A stretch of DNA of 64,000 nucleotides from Paralithodes platypus (lineage: Eukaryota > Arthropoda > Malacostraca > Decapoda > Lithodidae): NCBI GenBank assembly GCA_032716605.1, contig CM064481.1, positions 22,562,811 through 22,626,810 on the forward strand, in the 5' to 3' direction. Of this stretch, positions 55,611 through 64,000 are shown in pieces. Below the pieces are notes generated by a model that saw nothing but the letters and a program-made list of their open reading frames with translations, ran no database searches and was not told the origin of the DNA. The position numbers were made by a program, and so were the translations under genes. Position 1 is the first letter of the stretch. Each line of letters begins with the position of its first letter.

Positions 55611-56010
55611 TTCTTTTCCACCCCCTTGGATATTTGATAACTTGACTGTCATCTGTCGTCGTCGTATGTCCTGTGCCGTCATTTGATGTATACATTGTAC
55701 AGTAAGACTTCGATTTTCCGGCATTCGGACATCCGGGACCCTCAATAAACCGGCGGTTTTGGAAATTTATTAATAACCAGAATTTCTTGACCTAACGGCA
55801 TATTTTCATCATAATAAATAATAAATAAATATAATATTTGGAAAAACTATTTAAAATGCACCAATAAGAAAAAAACAAAAAATAGTCGGTGGTTCTTTGA
55901 GGGCATGTGGCGTCAGTAGAACAATAGCGCGGGCCCGGGTAGCGTACCCAAGCCGTATAAACAATAATTCCCAGTGCGAATCGACCGATTCTATTCGATT
56001 CACCGCTATC

Positions 56011-57040
56011 ATGCCGAAGGCTAAGGCAAAGACGGACAAAGTGAAAGGCAAAATGGACAAGGAGAAATGAAAAAGAGTGGTGTTGAGCTTGGAACAAAAG
56101 CTAGAAATATGCAAACGAATGGATAGGGGTGACAACAGACAGATCCTAATGGACGAGTATGGTGTGGGGTCTTCTACTTTGTACGACATCAAGACCCAAG
56201 CCACGAAACTGAAAGAATTCTTCACCAAAACTGAGGCCACGACATCGCTGAGCAAACGAAAAACTTTGAAAACCCCAGCTAGATGACTTATATAAGATTT
56301 TGTTCGAGTGGTTTCAGCAAATGCGGTCCGAGGGCACCCCATTGACTGGCCCTCTTGTCACTGAAAAGGCACATGAAATTCACAAGAAACTATAACTGAC
56401 TGACAAATGTGAATTTTTGAGTGGCTGGTTATATCGGTTCAAAACAAGGCACGACATCAGGCGCACTGATATTAGTGGTGAACAAAAATCAGCCGATGTT
56501 GTATCAGCCCAAAATTTTATAGACACTTTCGTTGAAATGGTAGAAAAATATGGGCATAATCAGGACACTGTGTATAATGCCGATGAAACTGGCCTACTCT
56601 GGCGTTGCCTCCCTACCTCGACTCTAGCCTGTACAGCTACTGAGAAATCAGCCACTGTATTTAAGCACAATAAAAATCGTATCACTCTATTGTGTTGTGG
56701 GAATGCTGCAGGTATTCATCGCATCAAAATGCTAGTGATTGGAAAGTACAACAAACCACGCTGTTTCAAAGGCATCAATCATTTACATGTTGATTACAAA
56801 GCTCAAAGCAATGCATGGATGGACTGTGTAATTTTTTACTGGTGGTTCCATGTGTTCGTGCCTGCGGTAAAGAATCACCTCAAGAAAATTGGCAAGCCGG
56901 AAAACACACCTGTCGTCTTGTTGCTAGATAACTACCGAGCTCATCCTCCTGCAGACCAGCTAGTGAGAGGCAGCATATTTACCATTTATCTACCACCAAA
57001 TGTTACAAGTGTGGATCAGTGTGTAATTCAAAAACCTCAA
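56011..57040 (+). pseudogene. Tigger transposase, N-terminal and DDE part
   Basis: Starts MPKAKAKTDKVKGK at 56011, in-frame TGA at 56068, then a CENP-B-type helix-turn-helix (LSLEQKLEICKRMDRG, YGVGSSTLYDIK). A shift near 56282 precedes LFEWFQQMRSEGTPLTGP. The DDE domain has [11 protein letters not shown] (first Asp, about 56577), [12 protein letters not shown] (second Asp, about 56925) and TSVDQCVIQ, a shortened form of the usual TS-LIQPMDQGVI block. Several stops and shifts: not functional. The frame runs on into RTE sequence without a stop. Confidence 0.85.
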
Positions 57041-58145
57041 GATGCACTACAAGTCCGTGTTGGAGTTCATCAGGGTTCAGTGTTAAGCCCCCTCCTCTTT
57101 ATTATGGTCCTGGAGGCACTGTCTAGAGTTTTTAGAGGCGGACTCCCGTTGAAACTGTTTTATGCAGACGATTTAGTCCTAATAGTTGACAATATGCAAG
57201 ATGCGGAGGCCAAATTCAGAAGATGGAGAGATGGCATGGCGAGCAAGGGTTTAAGAGTCAATATTAACAGAACCAAGGTTATGCACTGTAGATGAGGCAA
57301 TGTGGAAAAGAGCGGTGCATACCCATGTGCAGTGTGTGGAAAGGGTGTGGGCGCTAACTCTATTCAATGTAGCATCTGTCGATGTTGGGTGCACCATGGG
57401 AGTAAGCGCTGTAGTAGAATAAAAGGACCCCTGCCGAAGGATAAGTCAGAAATAGAGAAATTTGAGTGCATAGTGTGCAAAGGCGAGCTTGTGTTAAGTG
57501 ATGATCCTGTGGCTGTGAATTTTGGAAATGAGTCATTGGAGCTGGTGGACAAGTTTTGTTACCTAGGAGATACCATCTCTGCCGGTGGTGGGGCCGAGGC
57601 TGCCACTGTCGCTAGAATTAGATGTGGCTGGGGGAAGTTTAGAGAACTGCTGCCAATTCTGACCATGAAAAGAATGCCTCTCCCCCTGAAGGGAAAGGTG
57701 TATGCCTCATGTGTTAGAAGTGCAATGACGTATGCCTCAGAAACATGGGCCGTTAAAGTAGAGGATGTCAACCGAATGGAACGTAATGAGATGAGAATGG
57801 TGAGATGGATGTGTGGGGCTAGGCTGCAGGATAGAATAACAAATGTTGAGCTGAGGAGACGTTTAGGTATAAAGAGTATTAGCGAGGTGATGCGTACAAG
57901 TAGACTGGGATGGTATGGACATGTGGAGAGAATGGATCAACAAAATTAGGTGAAAAAATGCAGGTCTGTGATTGTGGAGGGAGCTGCACCAAGGGGTGGA
58001 CCGAGGAAGACCTGGGATCGGACTATACGTGCCGATCTCAAATCCAAAAACTTGACAAGTGAAGCAGCCCTTAACAGGGTTGCCTGGAACGCCGCCATTA
58101 GGACAAGAGACTGAAACTGCACGTATGTGTGGAGCACTCAGTCTT
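57041..58145 (+). mobile_element. RTE-type LINE fragment inserted in the Tigger gene
   Basis: RT C-terminal part: [30 protein letters not shown] (catalytic box at about 57157) and [16 protein letters not shown]; stop at 57293; then in the same frame a Cys/His cluster (CAVCGKGVGANSIQCSIC, WVHHGSK, C-x2-C) and the C-terminal SLELVDKFCYLGDTIS, YASETWAV, RLGWYGHVERM, GGPRKTWDRT up to a stop near 58111. This is the RTE/BovB-like layout with a zinc cluster between RT and tail (family knowledge). The exact junctions with Tigger are uncertain by about 30 bp. Confidence 0.8.
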
Positions 58146-58641
58146 AAAATTGTATGTAGGCTATGTATGTACAAGAGTGATTTCATGAGGAAAGTCCTGG
58201 CTGCTAATGGCAAAATTATTGACTTCCAAAAAACCTACAATCTCAAGGAGGCTATCTACAGTGTCAACGTTGCATGGAACGCTGTCAAGGACCGAACCCT
58301 ACACCGTTGCTGGCGCAAGTTATGGCCTACCATGCAAGATTATCCTGGCACCAATTTTGAGGGGTTTGCAGAACAACCAGATGGTCCTACTCCAGCAGAA
58401 CGATTGAGGGCAGAAATTGGTCAACTCGTCCAGAACAGTGATAAGGTTGAACTGACCGAAGAAGAGGTACAGGATTGGGTAGAAATAGACAATGAACTAC
58501 CAGTCACACATACACGTAACACGGATGAGATCATCGAGGCAGCGCTCAACCGTACCGAGGAGAGAGTGGCAGAGGAAGAGAGTGACGAAGATTCTGATAT
58601 GGCACCCACTAACATTTCCTTCCAAGAGTTCATCGAATCAC
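58146..58641 (+). pseudogene. Tigger transposase, C-terminal part
   Basis: Continues the Tigger protein after the RTE: YKSDFMRKVLAANGK, YNLKEAIYSVNVAWNAV, LHRCWRKLWPTM, then an acidic segment ending FQEFIES. These match the end of the Tigger DDE_1 domain and its acidic tail. The frame is cut by the TA-flanked element at 58644 and resumes at 59636 (NKCISFTERQQFF). Confidence 0.8.
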
Positions 58642-58643
58642 TA

Positions 58644-59633
58644 GGGTAAGACGGGGTAATTTCGCCGAAAATCGCGTATTTTGACAAATAGAAACTGCCA
58701 CAAATGGAATTTTAAATTTTTAAATTTTTTATCTATACATTCAGCCTTTCTGCTATACAGTAGATGCCCAAAAAACGAACAAAAAATATAATGTTTTGGT
58801 CATGCTGCCGAATTTTTGAAAAAAGTCACTCTCGCGGCGAAATTACCCCACCCGGCGGGGTAATTTCGCCGCGACCTATTCTACGCATCATCTAGCTAGT
58901 AAACTAGATAACATTATATTAATGGCCAGACAAAACACTAGCACCCAGGTAAAAGCAATGAAAACATTCACAAACCCAAACTGACAATAAACATGCCAAT
59001 AGAAAAACGTTGCACGCACACACACACAACTGAACAGGGCGGGCAGAGATGCAGGTGTGTCACACGTGTAGGCCTAGGCGCCACTGTGTCTAGTGCGGGT
59101 GTGGACGTTTCTAGTGCAGGTGTGGAGTTGTGGACATGTAGTGCGGGTGTGGATGTGTCTAGTGCGGTTGTGGACGTATTTATTAGGCCTACGGGTGTGG
59201 AAGTATTTAGAGCGGGTGTGGACATGTTTCGTGTGGGTGCGGCGTGTAGGTTGCTAGTACAAAGTACCAGGCAGCAGCTGACGGCTACTGCCAACACTGT
59301 GTCACACGCAAACATACACACATACAAACCACCCACAAACACCGACCATACCGTCAGACGCGCCGCTAGCCCCGGCTCCAGGCCCCGGGAAACTACAACA
59401 AAACCTAAGCCAAACTAGATCTACAACCTAAGCCAAACTAGATCTACAACCTAAGCCAAACTAGCTATACAACCTAAACTAATCTTGCTCTACAACCTAA
59501 ACCAAAACTGCTCTACAACCTAAGCCAAACTGCAGCCGGTTCCATGCATTAGTTTCGGAGATATCGGCGTTTGAATGCAAATTATTAGCGCCGCGGCGAA
59601 ATTACCCCGCGGCGAAATTACCCCGTCTTACCC
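58644..59633. mobile_element. Non-autonomous DNA transposon with GGGTAAGACGGGG ends
   Basis: A 990-bp element with inverted ends GGGTAAGACGGGGTAATTTC and TA duplications (58642-58643, 59634-59635). Removing it and one TA gives an uninterrupted Tigger frame (ESLNKC). Inside: a 17-bp-arm hairpin at 58833-58873 that repeats the terminal GGGGTAATTTCGCCG word, a GTGTGGA minisatellite (about 59095-59235) and five 23-bp 'acaacctaagccaaact' units (59398-59530). The 141-residue frame at 58993-59418 comes from the minisatellite and is not a gene. A TA target suggests Tc1/mariner-type transposition. Confidence 0.85.
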
Positions 59634-59772
59634 TAAATAAGTGCATCAGCTTCACCGAGAGACAACAATTTTTTTCGGCACAAGTCATGCAGCTGTGTAT
59701 GCTACAAAATGAAGCAGTGGTGGAAGAGCACAGAAAGCATATAAAACAGGCTGATATAAGAACAACTAGCAG

Positions 59773-59880
59773 GGGTACCCGGCGTTGCCCGGGTACTACC
59801 ACCACTACTACTACCATAATCACCATCATCAATCACTACTACCACAATCAACACAATACTACAACTACCATAATCACCGG
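59773..59880. repeat. Hairpin GGGTACCCGGCGTTGCCCGG and trinucleotide microsatellite
   Basis: A 'gggtacccggcgttgcccgggtac' type hairpin followed by (ACC/ACT/ATC)n. Such a hairpin plus microsatellite resembles a retroelement tail, but the element is not identified. Positions 59881-60055 have no recognised gene. Confidence 0.6.
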
Positions 59881-60055
59881 CCTCGACCTCCCTGTGCCTC
59901 ATTAAACGGCGACCTCGATTTCGGCCGCTAAATGACCTCCGATTTTGGATCTGACCTACTCCGTACCCCCATTTTGGGGGGCTGCGAACAACTTTCGTTC
60001 CATACACCTTTTCATCTTACAGTATCTTACAGTAGATCCTCTGGAAAAAGGCAAA

Positions 60056-60960
60056 CTAGGCCTGTGTATCCAGCTCAGCGCCAGTATTTGCACTGCTGCG
60101 GTCGTTCACAGTGTTGGCGGCGGCGGTAGCAGACGCAACATTTTTACTATTCTGTATTTTTGCTTTGTAATCAAACTTCAAATCTTGTCTTCCCCATGCT
60201 TTATCAAGATTACTTTCAAACTTCCTTACTGATTCGGAATCGACTACATACTGGGGCAGTGCGTTCCACTCATTTACCACTCTATCACAAAAAGAGTTCT
60301 TTGCCTTTTCAAGCCTATTCCTTTCCTTGTAAATTTTCTTAGAGTGTCCTCTCATTCTTGTTCCCTCCCGCATCAAGAAGATACCTTCACACACATCCTC
60401 ATCATACTTTCCTGACACTATCTTAAAAGTCTCTATCATATCCCCTCTCTTTCTCCTATATGCCAGTGTCGGAAGTCCCAACCTCCTTGGAAGTCCCAAC
60501 CTAGAGGTTGTCTTCATCCATTGACACGAATGTCCTCCTTATCAGCCCTACAATTCTATTGGCTTTATTTATCTTTTCCGCTAAATGTTCTGAGAAATTT
60601 AACTTATTGTCTATCACTACTCCTATATCCTTTTCTGCATTCACTTCCTCCATCGCTTCATACATACTGTGTCCCACCTTGTCTGTCTTGCTTGTCCCAA
60701 TCCGCATGTACTTGCATTTTTTTGGATGAAAAGGCATTAACCAATGTTCAGCCATCCCTTCATTCCCTCCACATCTCCTTGAAGCAAATCCACATCTTCC
60801 TTACTCCTCACTCTTCAATACAGCTTGGTGTCATCCACATATAGGTATACAGTATCTCACTTCCATTAGTTATAACTTCAGGCAAGTCGTTGATAAACAT
60901 AACGAACAGTAGTGGTCTCAACACAGATCCTCTTTATTAATCCCACTAACCCACCTCTAT
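60056..60960 (-). pseudogene. CR1-like LINE RT, C-terminal fragment
   Basis: Minus strand, N to C: LRPLLFVMFINDLPEV (about 60880-60935), catalytic YVDDTKLY (about 60820-60842) followed by a stop, then KKCKYMRIGTSKTD, EKDIGVVIDNKLNFSEHL and KANRIVGLIRRTF (60501-60755), then LPTLAYRRKRGDMIETFKI, RGHSKKIYKERNRL and FCDRVVNEWNALPQYVV (60056-60517). This is the standard CR1-group order. Frame breaks and loss of the 5' part make it inactive. A different element from the one at 32352-34862. Confidence 0.8.
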
Positions 60961-61278
60961 CATATCCCCTCTAACTCTGTGTCTCTCTAATGAATGTAAG
61001 CCTAATTTCTTCAACCTTTCTTCATTATGGATTAATATGGGTGAAAACTAATGTAGGCCTATTTTGATTAATCCTCTGACTTCCATATTACCTTTCCGAA
61101 TCTGAATAACACATAGCGATCAAAATGTCTGGTCTAATTTTAGCGAATGGTCTTGAATGAACCTTTTCAGTACCAGTAATGTCCTTTTAATTTTATTACC
61201 TTACCTTAGGTGGATATTCTGGCTATTGTTAGACAATTTTCTGCAGTCTAGGAATAATGAGGTTTCAAACTATCTCAA
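60961..61278. other. No gene recognised
   Basis: AT-rich DNA; part of it (to about 61020) may still be LINE-derived. Confidence 0.4.
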
Positions 61279-61524
61279 TTAACCCTTTTAACCACCACAA
61301 ATCCTTCCCAAGCTACATGAAATCCTCCAAATACAGCTAGAATAAAATACCCAACCCATGGACAATGTTAAGATATGCTCCCCCAATACCATATTCTGTC
61401 ATTAACCCTTTTAACCACCACAGATCCTTCCCAACCTACATGAAATCCTCGAAATACAGCTAGAATAAAATACCCAACCCATGGACAATGTTAAGATATG
61501 CTCCCCCAATACCATATTCTATCA
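61279..61524. repeat. Tandem duplication, two units of about 123 bp
   Basis: Units start 'ttaacccttttaaccacc' at 61279 and 61402 and differ by only a few bases. A third 'ttaaccctttcagg' start follows at 61525, but the sequence then differs. The TTAACCC start resembles the ends of the TTAA elements in this window. Confidence 0.85.
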
Positions 61525-62267
61525 TTAACCCTTTCAGGTCCGGGGGTTGCCGCTTAGTATTCAAAGTCATAAGTAATTTAAAACACTAAAATCGGCTTAC
61601 GGCAGCCATGTAAATAACATGGTGAACCTTCGTGAAGTTGGCGCGAAAAGGCAAATTTATCGGTGGATGGAGGATGGTTTTTTGTTTACCGGATGACGAT
61701 ACCACCCTATAACGTTGGTAATTTAATTCATATCTTTCTTATACCCCCTACATATGATTCAGAAAGCCTTCAGCTTTGCATATACTGTATATGCATATTT
61801 CGTACCTAGGCCACATAATAATACGTAATTCGAATACTTACCAAAGTTGGTTTAAGGCCATCCGAATTGTCTCAATATTATCCTATTTTCACCATTTTAA
61901 GCAGCTCCTCGTTGTCATACAAAACGTACAGTTATTCACAATTGTAAATCATGTGTGGAAATGCTGATACTGAAGCTACATTCTCCATATTAGCCTGAAA
62001 TATGACGAGACCTAAAGTCCGCCATTTTTAATCACAGAATGAGAAGACTGGTCTGATAGTTCTAAAAACCCTTACATTATTCTTCGATTATATACGAAAA
62101 CTACATAAGAGCATGTCAATAAATAAATGTAACACATTTATTGCACAATTCGCGATTTATAGCCATTATTTCCAAGGTACCGGTAATTACAAAAAATTAC
62201 CACTAGACATCGTAGTTCGGAAAATGGCTTTGGCTTCAACTTCAACCATATCTTACTTTGAAATACA
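61525..62267. other. No gene recognised
   Basis: Starts with TTAACCCTTTCAGGTCCGGG, which looks like a TTAA-element end, but no matching second end was found. The rest is AT-rich with short open frames only. Confidence 0.4.
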
Positions 62268-62660
62268 GGGTGACCTAAAAAAAATCCCACATTTCAAAGG
62301 TAAATGAAACAAAAATGTTTAAAGATAATCAAAATATTATTTGCACACGTGAAACTTCATTCAAAACAGTTTTTATTCATAATGTTTTAAAGATGACATC
62401 CTCCAAATGGTGGTCGTCATTGTCTATACACGCTTGGAGGCGATTTCTGAAGGCTGCCATGGCTCGGCTGCCATGGCTCGACGGGTCATGTCGGGTGGAA
62501 CAGCGGCTATCTCCTGCTGAATAGCAACCTTAAGGGCTTCAAGAGTTTGGGGTCGATGAGTATACACTCGTGATTAAGGGAAATATTTCCCTAAGCACTT
62601 GCAATGATCGTCGAGCTGTGTGTGCCGTAGCTCCATCTTGCTGAAACCACACATCGATCA
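62268..62660 (-). pseudogene. Mariner-like transposase, C-terminal fragment with terminal repeat
   Basis: Minus strand: VWFQQDGATAHTARRSLQ (second catalytic Asp region, 62590-62655), then directly THRPQTLEALKVAIQQEIA, TRRAMAAFRNRLQACI and HHLEDVIF (62390-62575); the third-Asp block is missing here. The terminal word CAGGGTGACCTAAAAAAAAT lies at 62267-62286. The HRPQTLEAL and QQDGATAHTAR motifs are typical of arthropod mariner-like transposases. Confidence 0.75.
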
Positions 62661-63367
62661 TTGCAAGTGCTTAGGGAAATGTTTCCGGATAGGGTGATCT
62701 CGTTGCGTGGCGATGTTGGGTGGCCGGCCAGTTCCCCTGACCTCGCCCCTTGTGATTTTTTTCTGTGGGGCTACCTTAAATCACAAGTGTATACTCATCG
62801 ACCACAAACTCTTGAAGCCCTTAACCCTCCCGTCCCGGCTACGCATTACATAAATATTCCCCGAAATCCGGGTGTTTTGGCCGAAAAAGTCTAGGCTAGG
62901 CTACCGTATCATTGTTATGCTGACTGCTTCCCGCATTCCCGCACATCCCCAAGAGTAGCTGTGTTATTTACCTGTAGAATGGCGTTAAGTAGAGCTCTCT
63001 AAGTCAAGTGCTTGATTTGCGATGATGATTTCATTGGAGATAAACTTTATGGCAAAAACAGCCACTTTACACTACTTTTCGATACTTAACAACAACATAC
63101 AGGCACACACGAACAAGCGACGCTCTCCTTCTTGTGGCCGGAGATGCGGGGCGTCGGTCCAGCCGGCTGTTGTTTACATGCGTCGGACCGACGCCTCGCA
63201 CACGAAGCTCACAGGCTTTCAAGCAATGGTACAATGTTGTACCACCCGGGTTCCTGGGGGCAAAACATAATGGTACACATGTGTGCCACCCGGGGTTGAA
63301 GGGTTAAGGTTGCTATTCAGCAGGAGATAGCCGCTGTTCCACCCGACATGACCCGTCGAGCCATGGA
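62654..63367 (+). pseudogene. Mariner-like transposase fragment in opposite orientation, split by a TTAA element
   Basis: Plus strand: SLQVLREMFPDRVISLRGD, VGWPASSPDLAPCDFFLWG (third catalytic Asp), YLKSQVYTHRPQTLEAL, then the TTAA element, then KVAIQQEIAAVPPDMTRRAM (63304-63367). With one TTAA the frame is continuous. It meets the minus-strand copy head to head; 62580-62612 and 62653-62686 are near-perfect inverted copies. Confidence 0.78.
62825..63303. mobile_element. TTAA MITE, family 3
   Basis: A 479-bp element flanked by TTAA at 62821-62824 and 63304-63307. Ends: CCCTCCCGTCCCGG and, from the right on the minus strand, CCCTTCAACCCCGGGTGG. Near the right end are two ~37-bp units containing 'ggtacaatgttgtaccacccggg' and 'ggtacacatgtgtgccacccggg' type words. 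No transposase. Confidence 0.82.
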
Positions 63368-63558
63368 ACCCTTTTACTATACTTAGGCTATGTATAATCC
63401 ACTGTGGGAGAATAATTTTGATCACATTTATAAAACCCGATATTAAGTAGGCCTAATAGGAAAAACGCCCATTCTAATCAATCTGAGAGCTCTTTCGGAC
63501 ATCCTCACTGTTTACAAACGCCTTCTGTACTCTGTAGCCTATGCAGTATAATTGATAG
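63368..63558. other. No gene recognised
   Basis: Short stretch between the mariner fragment and the terminal repeat. Confidence 0.4.
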
Positions 63559-63994
63559 GTTCAATGTTATTTTAATATCACAAATTTTGTTGATATATTT
63601 GAAGATAAATATTGAATCTATATGCTCTAAAGATCATAAGAAAATTTGTTTTAACCCTCGGCAAAACCTAATAAAAAAGTATGGTACTAAAATGTTTTTT
63701 TCGTAACAAGGTTGTCAATACGGTACTTCCAGTTATCGATAGCTCTAAAGATCATATGAAAATGTGTTAAACCCTCGGAAAAACCTAATATAAAAGTATG
63801 GTAGTAAAAATTAAATCTCGTAACAAGGTTGTCAATACGGTACTTTCCCGTTATCAATGTACAATCAAAGCTGAAGATTGCAGAGTAAACACCGTAGACT
63901 TCATCGACTTTTCTTTCACCTTCGTATAATCGACAGCCAATTTTTTGTTTTATTTACTAATGGATTAGTACTCAACCAGCGGGGGTGTGGGGGC
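63559..63994. repeat. Dispersed repeat, copy 2 of the pair with 771-1213
   Basis: Same orientation and order as 771-1213, including the 'aaccctcgg' sub-blocks and the GC-rich 'accagcggggg' end. It continues to the window edge. Confidence 0.75.
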
Positions 63995-64000
63995 AGCAGG

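Larger units (their letters stand above)
55700..59775 (+). mobile_element. Tigger/pogo-type DNA transposon, decayed and twice interrupted
   Basis: Begins with the terminal repeat CAGTAAGACTTCGATTTTCC after TA (55698-55699), typical of Tigger elements. A transposase gene follows (56011-57040, 58150-58641, 59636-59770), split by an RTE LINE fragment and by a 990-bp inverted-repeat element. I could not find the 3' terminal repeat; the right limit is where transposase similarity fades. Confidence 0.75.

Overview
This window looks like transposon-dense DNA from an arthropod nuclear genome, plausibly a decapod crustacean. Evidence: a 331-bp array of AACCT/TTAGG telomere-type repeats; DIRS-like, CR1-like, RTE-like, Tigger/pogo, mariner-like and TTAA-target elements; no operons, ribosome binding sites or phage signals. 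The taxon is an inference from repeat content. I found no host protein-coding gene, rRNA, true tRNA gene or CRISPR array. Most open frames are transposon remnants or by-products of base composition.

Layout. 1-4.98 kb: dispersed repeats carrying TTAGG motifs, the telomere-like array, a LINE 3' end and a ~130-bp tandem repeat. 4.99-10.26 kb: one minus-strand LINE, split at three sites by TTAA-target MITEs; in all three sites the reading frame resumes across the TTAA. 10.50-39.62 kb: one LTR retrotransposon with 3.4-kb LTRs, a gag-like gene and no visible pol, flanked by a 5-bp duplication (ATAAT). Its 5' LTR holds two MITEs. Its 3' LTR holds a 17.1-kb insertion: two head-to-tail DIRS-like tyrosine-recombinase retrotransposons (A, B) on the minus strand, with a CR1-like LINE inside B. 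39.94-40.47 kb: start of a second LTR with a SINE-like insert, then a 100-N gap. 40.57-51.45 kb: two more copies (C, D) of the DIRS-like element on the plus strand; the first ~4 kb after the gap looks like uncorrected long-read sequence. 51.45-55.6 kb: no genes, some tandem repeats, two tRNA-derived SINE-like units. 55.7-59.8 kb: a decayed Tigger transposase gene split by an RTE LINE fragment and by a 990-bp terminal-inverted-repeat element. 60-61 kb: CR1 LINE fragment. 62.3-63.4 kb: head-to-head mariner fragments, one split by another TTAA element. 63.56-64 kb: direct repeat of the sequence at ~0.77-1.21 kb.

The most interesting object is the DIRS-like family. It has inverted terminal repeats and an internal complementary region that is the reverse complement of the predicted circle junction. 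Its sense strand is strikingly poor in adenine, and the readable copies lack the RT catalytic aspartates, some RNase H acidic residues and the recombinase histidine. Because every stop codon contains A, this composition also creates long open frames in all three sense frames, so length alone is no evidence for coding there. The second is the gag-only retrotransposon with very long LTRs, whose insertion boundaries are confirmed by an empty site elsewhere in the window.
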